A stretch of DNA of 56,501 bases from Pseudomonadota bacterium (GTDB taxonomy: Bacteria > Pseudomonadota > Gammaproteobacteria > Burkholderiales > Casimicrobiaceae). Position 1 is the stretch's first letter. Every line of letters begins with the position of its first letter. The notes under the pieces are model-generated. The model saw only the letters and a list, made by a program, of their open reading frames with translations, was not told the DNA's origin and did no database searches. The translations under genes and the position numbers were made by a program. The DNA lies in assembly GCA_018241745.1 (NCBI GenBank), contig JAFEDG010000155.1, positions 1 through 56,501 of the forward strand, in the 5' to 3' direction. Below are positions 39,839 through 49,110 of the stretch, piece by piece.

Positions 39839-42268
39839 ATGAGCCGGCCCTCCGACACTCCGCGCTTCGAGCGGCTCCTCGCGGAGGTGTCGTCGCGCTT
39901 CATCAACGTGCCGGCCGCTGAATTCGACACGACAGTCGACGACGCGCTGCGCCAGATCGCACGTTTGATCGGCGCGGACCGGGCCCAGCAGCTTCGCCTC
40001 ACGCGCGACGGCGATTTCTTCGTCACCCACTCAGGTGCGTCCGCGGCAGCGCACCGCGTCGAGCCGCTATACGTCGGCTCGATGTTTCCGTGGTTGTGCG
40101 CAAGGATCCGGGCAGGCCGGCATTCCGTCTACGCGGATGTCGCCCGCTTGCCGGCTGCCGCGCGCACGGACCGCAAGAGCTTCGCCACGATCGGCGTCAA
40201 GTCCCACATCAGCGTACCGTTGATCGTCGCCGGACGCGTCGAAGGCGGCATGGCCTTCGGCTGCGTGGGCCGGCGTCGCGCATGGGCCGCGGACGACGTC
40301 AGCCGGGTCATGGCGTTTTCGCACGTGTTCGCCAATGCACTCGACCACAAGCGTGCGCGCGACGCGCTCGATGCCTCGATGCACTTCGAGCAGCTCGTGT
40401 CGTCGATCCTGGCCGCGCTGCTGCGCGCGAAAGCCGGGGCGCGCGACAGCGTGATCACCTCCGGCTTGCGCGACGTCGCGACCGCGCTCGGCGCGGAGCG
40501 CGCGACGCTGTGGCAACGCGCACCCCAGGGCCGGGCATTCACGGCGACCCATGCGTGGCCGCAGGCCGTCGACTTGGAGCTGACGGCAGCCACGACGCCC
40601 TGGATCCTCGGCGAGCTGGAACAGGGACGGCGGGTCCGCATCGGGGACACACACGCCCTGCCCGCCGACACGGCCGATCGGATCGCGCTGCAGGCGTCCG
40701 GACTCCGCGCGGCGAAGTTCGTCCCGTTGACCGATGGCCAGCGCGTCGTGGGTGCGCTCTCGCTTGCCACCGCCGACCGTCACGTCTGGCCCGAGCGGCT
40801 GGCCGGCCGCCTGACAGTGCTGGGCGAAGTGCTCGTTACCGTCATCGCGCGCGACGCCGCCGAGCGGCGCGAGCGCGACGCCCAGGGCCAGGCGCTGCAC
40901 GCGTCGCGCGTCGGCGCCATGGGCATGCTCGCAGCTTCCGTCGTGCACGAACTGACGCAGCCGCTCGCCGCGAGCCTTGCCAACGCCGAGTCGGCTGCCG
41001 CCGTGATGAACGCGCGGTCACCCGACCTCGTGGAAGCGCGGGAGCTCGTCGGCGACGTCATCGCGGACAACCGGCGCGTCGGCGAGCTCGTCCAGCAGTT
41101 GCGCCGCTTCCTGCGACGCAATGAGGGAAAGCCGGAGGATTTCGACATCGGGATCGCCATCGCCGACGTGTACCGGCTCGTCGCGGCAGAAGGACGCGCG
41201 CAAGGCGTCCACGTCGAGCTCGAGCTCGAACCCGGGCTACCACCGGTCCACGGCAACCGCGTGCAGCTGGAACAGGTGCTGCTCAACCTGCTGACCAACG
41301 GCGTGGAAGCAGCAGCCGCGGGCTCGGCCATGCGCAAATCCGTCACGCTGCAGGCCAGCCACAGCGCGCGGGGCGTTGCGATCGTCGTCATGGACAACGG
41401 CCCCGGCATGGACCCCGCCGCCCGCAGGCGCGCGTTCGAACCGTTCTTCACGACGAAGGCGCACGGGATGGGACTCGGCCTTTCGATCAGCCGCGACATC
41501 GCCATCGCGCACGGTGCGGAGCTGCGCGTCGAGTCGACGCCGGGCGCAGGCGCGGCGTTCCGCCTCGACCTTCCCATGGGGGCCGAACGGCCGGCGCGCC
41601 ATGACGGCGCCGCCGCGCCGGCGCCGGAGGGTTGCGTCTACGTCATCGACGACGATACGTCGATGCGGCGCGCGATCACGCGCCAGCTGCGCTCCGCCGG
41701 ACACCGTGTCGAGAGCTTCCCGTCGGCGGAGGCGTTCCTGGCCGCGCCACGCGCAGAGGCGATCGCCTGCATCGTCTGCGATGTTCGCATGCCTGGCCTT
41801 TCGGGCCTCGAATTGCAGGCTTCGCTCGACGCTGCCGGCACGCGGGTGCCGATCGTGTTCGTCACTGCGCACGGCGACGTCGCGACCGCCGCAGCGGCGA
41901 TGCGCACCGGCGCGATCCATTTCCTGACCAAGCCCTTCGCGCGCCAGGCGCTGCTGGACGCCGTCGCCGAAGCGCTCGCGGCGAGCCGCGTGCGCGCGGA
42001 GGCGGACGCGCAGCTGGGCGCGCTGTCCGCGCGCTACGCCAAGCTTACTGGACGCGAGCGCGAGGTCCTCGCGCTCGTCGCCACCGGCCTTTCGAACAAG
42101 GCGATCGCGGCAAGGCTCGGCGTCGCCGAGCCCACGATCAAGATCCACCGCGGCCGCATGATCGCCAAGTTGGAGGCGCGCTCCGTCGCCGACCTCGTGC
42201 ACATGGTCGAGTCGCTGCGCGTCGGCGAGGCCCCCGCCGGACGCGGCGGCAACGCATCTCCACGGTAA
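39839..42268 (+). CDS. One-protein two-component system: GAF-GAF-histidine kinase-receiver-LuxR HTH
   Basis: An 809-residue fusion. Residues about 20-170 and 185-345 are two GAF sensor domains. His370 in SVVHELTQPLAAS is the phosphorylation site; the ATPase domain has the N-box around Asn487 and DNGPGMD, then GMGLGLSISRDIAIAHG. The receiver begins at about 599, with acidic residues at 604-606 and the phospho-acceptor Asp648 in CDVRMPG. A FixJ/NarL-type helix-turn-helix follows (TGREREVLALVATGLSNKAI, about 735-754). A kinase fused to its own DNA-binding receiver is unusual. No membrane helix is visible, so it senses cytosolic signals. GGAG is upstream; it is 36 bases after the dehydrogenase-like gene. 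Confidence 0.94.
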   Translation: MSRPSDTPRFERLLAEVSSRFINVPAAEFDTTVDDALRQIARLIGADRAQQLRLTRDGDFFVTHSGASAAAHRVEPLYVGSMFPWLCARIRAGRHSVYADVARLPAAARTDRKSFATIGVKSHISVPLIVAGRVEGGMAFGCVGRRRAWAADDVSRVMAFSHVFANALDHKRARDALDASMHFEQLVSSILAALLRAKAGARDSVITSGLRDVATALGAERATLWQRAPQGRAFTATHAWPQAVDLELTAATTPWILGELEQGRRVRIGDTHALPADTADRIALQASGLRAAKFVPLTDGQRVVGALSLATADRHVWPERLAGRLTVLGEVLVTVIARDAAERRERDAQGQALHASRVGAMGMLAASVVHELTQPLAASLANAESAAAVMNARSPDLVEARELVGDVIADNRRVGELVQQLRRFLRRNEGKPEDFDIGIAIADVYRLVAAEGRAQGVHVELELEPGLPPVHGNRVQLEQVLLNLLTNGVEAAAAGSAMRKSVTLQASHSARGVAIVVMDNGPGMDPAARRRAFEPFFTTKAHGMGLGLSISRDIAIAHGAELRVESTPGAGAAFRLDLPMGAERPARHDGAAAPAPEGCVYVIDDDTSMRRAITRQLRSAGHRVESFPSAEAFLAAPRAEAIACIVCDVRMPGLSGLELQASLDAAGTRVPIVFVTAHGDVATAAAAMRTGAIHFLTKPFARQALLDAVAEALAASRVRAEADAQLGALSARYAKLTGREREVLALVATGLSNKAIAARLGVAEPTIKIHRGRMIAKLEARSVADLVHMVESLRVGEAPAGRGGNASPR

Positions 42269-42328
42269 TACCAACGTCGTACCCGCGGCACGTGTCGAGC
42301 GCGGCGCGGGCAGCCGCGACCGTGCCTG

Positions 42329-42346
42329 ATACGACCATGATCGTAT
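42329..42346. promoter_or_regulatory. 18-bp near-perfect dyad upstream of the arylsulfatase gene
   Basis: ATACGACCATGATCGTAT is a palindrome in eight of nine pairs, centred 107 bases before the sulfatase start and 60 bases after the stop of the regulator. Its size, outer ATA/TAT and central CATG resemble boxes bound by FixJ-type regulators such as StyR (recalled). The neighbouring LuxR-HTH fusion is the natural candidate to bind it. A 6-bp hairpin (GTCGCG/CGCGAC, 42347-42363) follows directly. Confidence 0.5.
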
Positions 42347-42443
42347 GTCGCGCTTTGCGCGACGCCACCACACTCCCGCCTGGCGCGTGTTTGCCCCGAC
42401 GCGATGCCGCCAATCCTCGCGACCGGTACAAGGGAGAATTCGG

Positions 42444-44960
42444 ATGGAAGTCTTACCGCGAAAGCTTGCGCGGCGCTTGGCGCTGCCGTTGCTGCTCACC
42501 GCCACTGCGGCATTCGGCCAACAGGTCACCGGCACGCCCGGGGCACCCGATGCGACGACGACGATCTCCGGACGGCAACTGCCGCCGCCCGCGCCGCCGT
42601 TCGGCGGCGTCATCAAGGACGACGCGTTGCAGTCACGGCCCTGGTGGGCCCCGCGCGTCGTGCCGCCCAAAGGCGCGCCCAACGTACTGCTCGTCATCAC
42701 CGACGACGCCGGCTTTGGCGTCCCGAGCACGTTCGGCGGCGTGATCCCGACACCGGCGATGGACGCCGTCGCGCGCGACGGGCTGCGCTACAACCGCATG
42801 TTCTCGACGGCGCTGTGCTCGCCGACGCGTGCGGCGTTGATCACGGGTCGCAACCACCACTCGGTCGGCTTCGGCGTCATTTCCGAGCAGTCCACGGGCT
42901 TTCCCGGCTACAACAGCATCATCGGCAAGGACAGCGCGACGATCGGGCGCATCCTGCTCGACAACGGCTACAGCACGGCGTGGTTTGGCAAGGACCATAA
43001 CGTTCCCGCGTTCCAGGCCAGCCAGGCCGGCCCGTTCGACCAGTGGCCCGTAGGCATGGGGTTCCAGTACTTCTACGGCTTCGTGGGCGGCGACACCAAC
43101 CAGTGGGAGCCCAATCTCTTCCGCAACACGACGCAGATCTATCCGTTCGTCGGCAAGCCGCCCGGCACGTGGAATCTGGTCACGGCGATGGCGGACGACG
43201 CCATCGACTACATGAACCGGATGCACCAGACGGATCCGAGCAAGCCGCTGTTCATCAAGTACGCCCCGGGCGCCACGCACGCTCCCCACCATCCGACGCA
43301 GGAATGGGTGGACCGCATCCACGCGATGCACCTGTTCGACGACGGTTACGAGAAATTGCGCGAGCGCATCTTCGAGAACCAGAAGCGGCTGGGGGTGATT
43401 CCCGCCGACACCCAGCTCGCACCGTGGCCCAAGGACGTGCTGAAGCCGTGGGACGAGCTGACGGCGGAGCAGAAGAAACTGTTCATCCGCCAGGTCGAGG
43501 TGTTCGCGGCGTACGCGGCGTACAGCGATCACGAGATCGGCCGCGTCGCCGACGAACTCCGCAAGCTCGGCGGCGCCGACAACACCCTCATCATCTACAT
43601 CAACGGCGACAATGGTACGAGCGCGGAAGGAGGTCCCGACGGCACGCCGAACGAAGTCGCGTTCTTCAATGGCCTGAACCAGCTGCCGATCGACGTGCAG
43701 ATGAAGTTCTACGATGTCTGGGGCACGGACAAGACGTACAACCACATGTCCGCCGGCTGGTCGTGGGCGTTCGATACGCCGTTCGACTGGTTCAAGCAGA
43801 ACGCGTCGCGGCTCGGCGGCATCAACCAGAACATGGTCGTGTCCTGGCCAGCAAGGATCAAGGACAAGGGCGCGCTGCGCACGCAATTCGTCCACGTCAT
43901 CGACGTCGTGCCCACGATCCTCGAGGCGGCCGGCATCCACGCGCCGGAAGTCGTGGACGGCATCAAGCAAAAGCCCATCGAGGGCACGAGCTTCGCGTAC
44001 ACGTTCGACGCTGCCAACGCGCACGTCGCGTCACGCCATCACCGCCAGTATTTCGAGATGATGGGCCAGTGGGCGCTGTACGACGACGGCTGGATGATCA
44101 GCACGAAGGTGAACCGCGCGCCTTGGGAGGCGTTCGGGCCGGCGAATCCCGACCCGCTCAACAACCAGGTCTTCCAGCTCTACAACCTGAATGCGGACTT
44201 CAGCCAGTCGCAAGACATCGCAGCCGGGAACCCGCAGAAGGTCAAGGCGATGCGGGCGGAATTCCTGGCGGAGGCCCGCAAGCACCAGGTGCTGCCGCTC
44301 GACGCGTCGGTGGCGGCGCGCATCGTGGCGCCACGGCCGAACATCACCGCGGGACGCTCCGAGTTCGTGTACACGCATCCGATGACGGGCTTGCCGCAGG
44401 GCGATTCGCCGTCGATCCTCAACGCGTCGTATACGTTCACTGCGGACGTCGACGTGCCGGCCAACGGCGGGGACGGCATGATCGTCACGTCGGGCGGGCG
44501 CTTCGGCGGCTACGGCTTCTACCTGCTGCACGGCAAGCCGGTTTGGCTGTGGAACATGGTCGACTTGCAGCGCATCCGGTGGGAAGGGCCGGACGCACTA
44601 TCGCCCGGCAAGCACACGCTGGTGTTTTCGTTCGCCTACGACGGGATGGGCGCCGGCACGCTCGCGTACAACAGCTTTGCTGGCGTGGGCGGCGGCGGCA
44701 CCGGCACCCTGACCGTGGATGGCAAGGTCGTCGACACCAGGAAGATGGCGCGCACGCTGCCGATGATCCTGCAGTGGGACGAAACCTTCGACGTCGGCTC
44801 GGATACGCTGACCGGCGTCGACGATGCCGATTACGCGCCGCCGTTCCCGCTCACGGCCAAGCTGGACAAGCTCACGATCCGCATCGACCGGCCCGAGCTG
44901 TCCGCAGCAGAGCGCGCCAAACTGGAAGCAATGATGATGCAGAAGTCTGCGGCCGACTGA
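42444..44960 (+). CDS. Arylsulfatase (type I, formylglycine-dependent)
   Basis: An 838-residue sulfatase with a signal peptide (about residues 1-25, ending AAFG). The signature CSPTRAALITGR starts at Cys125, which must be converted to formylglycine. VLLVITDDAGFG holds the first metal-binding Asp residues, and YINGDNGTSAEGG the later Asp-Asn pair. Catalytic-domain length is normal to about residue 560; a C-terminal beta-rich extension (about 640-835, including FTADVDVPANGGDGMIVTSGG) may be a carbohydrate- or substrate-binding module. It hydrolyses sulfate esters in the periplasm. AGGGAGAA is 5 bases before the ATG. A formylglycine-generating enzyme is not in this window. Confidence 0.94.
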   Translation: MEVLPRKLARRLALPLLLTATAAFGQQVTGTPGAPDATTTISGRQLPPPAPPFGGVIKDDALQSRPWWAPRVVPPKGAPNVLLVITDDAGFGVPSTFGGVIPTPAMDAVARDGLRYNRMFSTALCSPTRAALITGRNHHSVGFGVISEQSTGFPGYNSIIGKDSATIGRILLDNGYSTAWFGKDHNVPAFQASQAGPFDQWPVGMGFQYFYGFVGGDTNQWEPNLFRNTTQIYPFVGKPPGTWNLVTAMADDAIDYMNRMHQTDPSKPLFIKYAPGATHAPHHPTQEWVDRIHAMHLFDDGYEKLRERIFENQKRLGVIPADTQLAPWPKDVLKPWDELTAEQKKLFIRQVEVFAAYAAYSDHEIGRVADELRKLGGADNTLIIYINGDNGTSAEGGPDGTPNEVAFFNGLNQLPIDVQMKFYDVWGTDKTYNHMSAGWSWAFDTPFDWFKQNASRLGGINQNMVVSWPARIKDKGALRTQFVHVIDVVPTILEAAGIHAPEVVDGIKQKPIEGTSFAYTFDAANAHVASRHHRQYFEMMGQWALYDDGWMISTKVNRAPWEAFGPANPDPLNNQVFQLYNLNADFSQSQDIAAGNPQKVKAMRAEFLAEARKHQVLPLDASVAARIVAPRPNITAGRSEFVYTHPMTGLPQGDSPSILNASYTFTADVDVPANGGDGMIVTSGGRFGGYGFYLLHGKPVWLWNMVDLQRIRWEGPDALSPGKHTLVFSFAYDGMGAGTLAYNSFAGVGGGGTGTLTVDGKVVDTRKMARTLPMILQWDETFDVGSDTLTGVDDADYAPPFPLTAKLDKLTIRIDRPELSAAERAKLEAMMMQKSAAD

Positions 44961-45003
44961 CCGCTGGTCCCGGTTTGTGCGGCGTCTGCAACCGGCACCC
45001 GCG

Positions 45004-45267
45004 TCAGGCGGGTGCCGCGCGCCGCGCACGCGCGAAGCTCAGCACTTCGCCGCTGTCGATGGCGCGCTGCGCCAGCTTCTGCGCCATCGCCTTGGCGGCC
45101 TCGAAGCTCGGAAGTTCGAGGTCCACCCACGTGGCTTGCCACGCGAGGCGGAACGATCCGCCGACCCACGCTACCACCGAGGCGAACGGCACCCAGGCGC
45201 CGGGCTTGCCCTTGTCGGCCAGCGACACCGCGCTGACCACGATTCCGCAATTCTTGTACATCGGCAT
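45004..45267 (-). CDS. Small protein of 87 residues, function unknown
   Basis: An 87-residue protein that begins MPMYKNCGIVVSAV, with GGAGG and good spacing upstream (a longer start five codons earlier has none). It has no signal peptide; the middle (about 25-45) looks beta-rich with four Trp (WVPFASVVAWVGG, FRLAWQATWVDLELP) and the end is a basic helix (FEAAKAMAQKLAQRAIDSGE). The layout suggests a small alpha/beta protein, but no known family is recognised. It converges on the arylsulfatase gene with a 43-base gap. The ribosome-binding site and codon pattern support a real gene. Confidence 0.6.
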   Translation of the reverse strand: MPMYKNCGIVVSAVSLADKGKPGAWVPFASVVAWVGGSFRLAWQATWVDLELPSFEAAKAMAQKLAQRAIDSGEVLSFARARRAAPA

Positions 45268-45449
45268 ACGACCTCCGTGCATGTCACCGCCAGGCGGTCC
45301 CCGGCTTGCCGCGACGGTTGCCGGGATACGACCGCGCGGCCTGAACGCGAGTTCAACGCCTGCGGATGTTCTCCATCATTGTCATCGTGACGAATTGCAC
45401 GCGCGTGTCGCGCGGATGACGCCGCGCGGGCGAATGATGGCGCCGGTCG

Positions 45450-48400
45450 TCACAGTGACGCGAGATGCTCGAGCCAGCGCGCCGTCAACTTCTCCTGCAC
45501 CGTGTTCTGCGCAAGCCGGTCGGCCAGTGCCGGGAAGTCGACGCGGTCGAGCAGCTGGTCCTGGTTGAAGCACGAGAACACATAGGTCGTCTCGCCGGTG
45601 ACGGGATCGTGCTGCGGCTGCAGGCACTGCGCGCAGATCTCCTTCATCATGCATTGCATCGGCGAGTTGATCGACCCGATCGCCGTATGCTTCGGGTCGA
45701 GGTAAGGCGCCAGCACGCCGTGGCGCGCCGCGGCCACCGCGGCCATCATCCGGTCCGAGCCGATCGCGATGATGCGGTCGACGTCGGCGAGCGGTATCGC
45801 CTGCGGGCCCAGCGCGCCTTCGGCGTACGCGGTCATCGCCGCGACGATGTTGCCGACGAACGCCCGGTCCTGCGGCCGGTGCGGCGATGGCGCGAATCCC
45901 GGCGCCTGGTCGCAGCACCAGATCACGACATCCGCCGCCGCTTCGATTTCCTCGACCTTGTAGCGGTCAAGCCCCGTGCGATACCCGGCGAAGTACAGCA
46001 CCCTGGAACCCGCGTCGCGGAATGCGCGGCCGATGGAGAACAGCACGGCGTTGCCGAGCCCGCCGCCGGCCAGCAGCACCGTCTCGCCGCCGTGGATCTC
46101 GGTCGGCGCACCCGTTGGCCCCATCAGCACGACGGGCTCGCCCGGTTTCAGCGTCGCGCACAGGTCGGACGAGCCGCCCATCTCGAGCACGATCGTCGAC
46201 ACGAGGCCCTGCTCGCGATCGACCCACGCGCCCGTCAGCGCAAGGCCTTCCATCGCAAGTCGCGTGCCGGCAACGTCCGCCGCGGTCGACTCGAAATTCT
46301 GCAGCCGGTAGAACTGGCCGGGCTGGAAACGGCGCGCGGCCGCCGGCGCATGGACGACCACTTCGACGATCGTCGGCGTCAGCCGTTCGACGCGCGCGAT
46401 CGTCGCGCGCAGGTCGCCGTCGAGCGCCGCGATGAACGCCGCGTCGTCGAGCGGCGACGCGGGATGCACGCGCGCGAGCATGCGGCTCACGATCGGGTAC
46501 CCCGCCTTCGCGCTGGCCATCGCCTTGACGACGTTGCCGAAGAACGATGGGTGCAGGTCGCCGAAGAAGCTGACGGCGCGCCCGTCGGGCCGGATCTCGG
46601 TGAGCACCGCCGGGTGCTCGGGCTTGGCCAGGCCGCGTATGGGCTTCACCGGCACGCCGTCCTCGTCCAGCAACCGGAAATACTTGCCGTCGAGCACGAA
46701 ATGGGCGGGGTCCTCGCGCGCGAGCACCGTGTTGGGATGGGTCCCCGCCGCGATCAGGATCGCGCGCGCGGGCAGCGTGGCCTTCGCCACTTCCTGCCAG
46801 CCGCTGCCTTCGTCGTTGCGCTGGACCGAAACGACGAGGCCCGCGGCGCGGCCACGCTCGTCCACGTCGATCGCGAGCGGCGTCAGCCCTTCCGCGAACC
46901 AGATCCCCTCTTCGAGCGCCTTGTCCACTTCCTCGTGGTTCAGCGTGTACGACGGGCTGTCGATCAGCCGGCGGCGATACGCGATGGTCACGCCGCCCCA
47001 GCCGCGGAGCATTTCGACGATGCGTGGTGCGCGGCCTTCGGCCGCGGCCGCGGCGCGTTCGGCGCGGATGGCGCGCGCATGCGCCAGGAATTCGTCGGCC
47101 ACCGCGCGTTCTTCGGCGGTCCAGGCCGCCGCGGCCGCGTCGTGACCGCCGAGCCCGGCGAGCGTTTCGTAGCGTTCCAGGAATTTCTCGACCTGGACCG
47201 GGTAATAGGCGAGCGCCTCGGTCGCAGTGTCGATCGCCGTCAGGCCGCCCCCGATGACCACCACCGGCAGCCGCAGCTGCATGTTGGCGAGCGCATCGCG
47301 CTTGGCCGCGCCGGTGAGCTGCAGCGCCATCAGGAAGTCGGAGGCGGTGCGCACGCCGTTGGCGAGCGCATGCGGCAGGTCCAGCACCGTCGGGCGCCCG
47401 GCGCCCGTCGCCAGCGCGATGTGATCGAAGCCCCGCGCGAACGCGTCGTCGGCCGTCAGCGTGCCGCCGAAGCGGACGCCGCCGTACAGGGCGAACGCGT
47501 CGCGGCGCTCGAGCAGCATCCGGATCGTGCGCAGGAAATTCTTGTCCCAACGCACGGTGATGCCGTACTCGGCGACACCGCCAAAGCCCGCGAGCACGCG
47601 CTCGTCGAGCGGCTCCTGCAGCGTCGCGAAATCGCGGATCGGCGCGAACGGGACGCGGCTGCCGTCGACGGCACGACCCGAGAGCTCGCCCGCCAGTGGC
47701 TCGATCTTGAGGCCGTCGATGCCGACGACCGTGTGCCCGTCGTTCAGCAGGTGATGGGCTAGCGTGTAGCCGGCCGGCCCCATGCCGACGACCAGCACGC
47801 GCTTGCCGGTGGCCGGTCGCGGCAGCGGACGCGCGAGGTTCAGCGGATTCCACCGCGTCAGCAACGAATAGATCTCGAAGCCCCACGGCAGCGCGAGGAC
47901 GTCCTTCAGAAGCCGGGTCTCGGACTGCGGGATGTCGACGGGATCCTGCTTCTGGTAGATGCACGACTTCATGCAGTCGTTGCAGATCCGGTGGCCCGTC
48001 GCCGCGACCATCGGGTTGTCGATGCAGATCATCGCGAGCGCGCCGACCGGCCAGCCCTCGGCGCGCAGCTTGTGGAATTCGGAGATCCGCTCGTCGAGCG
48101 GGCAACCGGCCAGCGTAACGCCGAACGGACTCGCCTTGAAGACCGGAGCGGTGGATGTGTCGCCTGCCGGCTTCTTGTCCGTCAGGCCGTGCGCGCACGA
48201 GTCCTTGCCCTGCTCGTGGCACCAGATGCAGTAGTGCGCCTGGTCGAGGCCGCCGACGAGGTCCGTGCCCGCGTCGGTGAGCTTGAAACCGTCGCGTCGA
48301 CGCAGGTGGCCCGGCACCGCCTCGAATGCCGTGACGCCGTGGCGCTCCGTCGTCGCGAGCGGAACGAGCGCCATGTAATCGAGCTTGCGCGGCGCCTTGA

Positions 48401-48947
48401 ACAGCACGCCGGCCCGGTGCCGCGCGCGGCCCGCGGCGGTCTGCGCGGCCCACGCCGCGTATTGCGCGGCGAGCGCGAGGTCGTCCGCATTTGCGGCTTC
48501 GTCCGCCTGCCAGCGCGTCACGGCGTTGGCGAAGGCCAGCTCGTCGAACGCGCCAATGCGCGCCTCGAGCGCGGCGCGGACGGCGTCGCCGTCGATCGCG
48601 TCCGCGGCGGCCCCCTTGTACGCGTTGATCGCCTTGCGCTGGACGAACTGCCGCTTGACGGCGAACAGCGGTGCGAGCGCGTGGTGCAGCGCCTCGAGCG
48701 CCCTCACCTCCGCCTCGATGCCGAACAGCGCGGCCAGGAAATCCTCCACGTGCGGCGCCACCGCGATCAGCAACGCCGCCTCGTCCTTGCGCGCCAGCGT
48801 GCCCGGCGCGGCGCGCGCGGCCCGGTAGCGCGCCGCCAGCGGCGCGTCCGCCGCTTCCAGTGCGCGCCCGAACTCGGCGTCGATGCGCGCGAGTCCCGCA
48901 CGCGTATAGAGGGACGTGAACGGCAGGTCGTGGCGAAGCGTGAGCAT
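45450..48947 (-). CDS. Fused flavin/iron-sulfur oxidoreductase (NfnB-like + NfnA/PyrK-like)
   Basis: A 1165-residue soluble protein. Residues about 1-235 are helical and not recognised. Two iron-sulfur motif sets follow: C240-x2-C243-x7-C251 with C282, and C308, C322-x2-C325-x3-C329, as in GltD/NfnB-type proteins. An FAD-binding Rossmann (VVGMGPAGYTLA, about 386-397) and an NAD(P)-binding one (VVVIGGGLTAIDTA) come next. The last 300 residues are a ferredoxin-reductase/PyrK-like domain (LLAGGGLGNAVLFSIGRAF) with four cysteines C1099, C1105, C1108 and C1126 for a 2Fe-2S cluster. I chose ATG 48947; a TTG 11 codons earlier is possible. No glutamate-synthase large subunit is nearby. It may transfer or bifurcate electrons between NADH, NADPH and ferredoxin. 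Confidence 0.83.
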   Translation of the reverse strand: MLTLRHDLPFTSLYTRAGLARIDAEFGRALEAADAPLAARYRAARAAPGTLARKDEAALLIAVAPHVEDFLAALFGIEAEVRALEALHHALAPLFAVKRQFVQRKAINAYKGAAADAIDGDAVRAALEARIGAFDELAFANAVTRWQADEAANADDLALAAQYAAWAAQTAAGRARHRAGVLFKAPRKLDYMALVPLATTERHGVTAFEAVPGHLRRRDGFKLTDAGTDLVGGLDQAHYCIWCHEQGKDSCAHGLTDKKPAGDTSTAPVFKASPFGVTLAGCPLDERISEFHKLRAEGWPVGALAMICIDNPMVAATGHRICNDCMKSCIYQKQDPVDIPQSETRLLKDVLALPWGFEIYSLLTRWNPLNLARPLPRPATGKRVLVVGMGPAGYTLAHHLLNDGHTVVGIDGLKIEPLAGELSGRAVDGSRVPFAPIRDFATLQEPLDERVLAGFGGVAEYGITVRWDKNFLRTIRMLLERRDAFALYGGVRFGGTLTADDAFARGFDHIALATGAGRPTVLDLPHALANGVRTASDFLMALQLTGAAKRDALANMQLRLPVVVIGGGLTAIDTATEALAYYPVQVEKFLERYETLAGLGGHDAAAAAWTAEERAVADEFLAHARAIRAERAAAAAEGRAPRIVEMLRGWGGVTIAYRRRLIDSPSYTLNHEEVDKALEEGIWFAEGLTPLAIDVDERGRAAGLVVSVQRNDEGSGWQEVAKATLPARAILIAAGTHPNTVLAREDPAHFVLDGKYFRLLDEDGVPVKPIRGLAKPEHPAVLTEIRPDGRAVSFFGDLHPSFFGNVVKAMASAKAGYPIVSRMLARVHPASPLDDAAFIAALDGDLRATIARVERLTPTIVEVVVHAPAAARRFQPGQFYRLQNFESTAADVAGTRLAMEGLALTGAWVDREQGLVSTIVLEMGGSSDLCATLKPGEPVVLMGPTGAPTEIHGGETVLLAGGGLGNAVLFSIGRAFRDAGSRVLYFAGYRTGLDRYKVEEIEAAADVVIWCCDQAPGFAPSPHRPQDRAFVGNIVAAMTAYAEGALGPQAIPLADVDRIIAIGSDRMMAAVAAARHGVLAPYLDPKHTAIGSINSPMQCMMKEICAQCLQPQHDPVTGETTYVFSCFNQDQLLDRVDFPALADRLAQNTVQEKLTARWLEHLASL

Positions 48948-48988
48948 GAACAGGTCGGGAACGCCCGGCAGAGCGGGCAAAACGCCGT

Positions 48989-48994
48989 ATTTTA
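48989..48994 (-). promoter_or_regulatory. Possible -10 box of the fused oxidoreductase gene
   Basis: TAAAAT is on the minus strand at 48994-48989, 42 bases from the ATG at 48947 and nine from the TTG at 48980. There is no clear -35 box. If it is used, the TTG start would lie at or near the transcript's 5' end, which favours the ATG. Confidence 0.35.
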
Positions 48995-49110
48995 GCGGGG
49001 CGGGCGACGCCGACCTTGCGCTGGATCATGAGCTTATGCCCTCTGCGCCGCGTGCCCCGCGCCTGCCAGCGGTTACACTGATGCGCATCCTCGTTCTCGC
49101 CTCATCCGCC

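Noticed and set aside
45450..48947. Call as glutamate synthase small subunit (GltD)
   Set aside because: The GltD-like part is only the middle third; the protein has a C-terminal PyrK-like domain and no GltB gene nearby.
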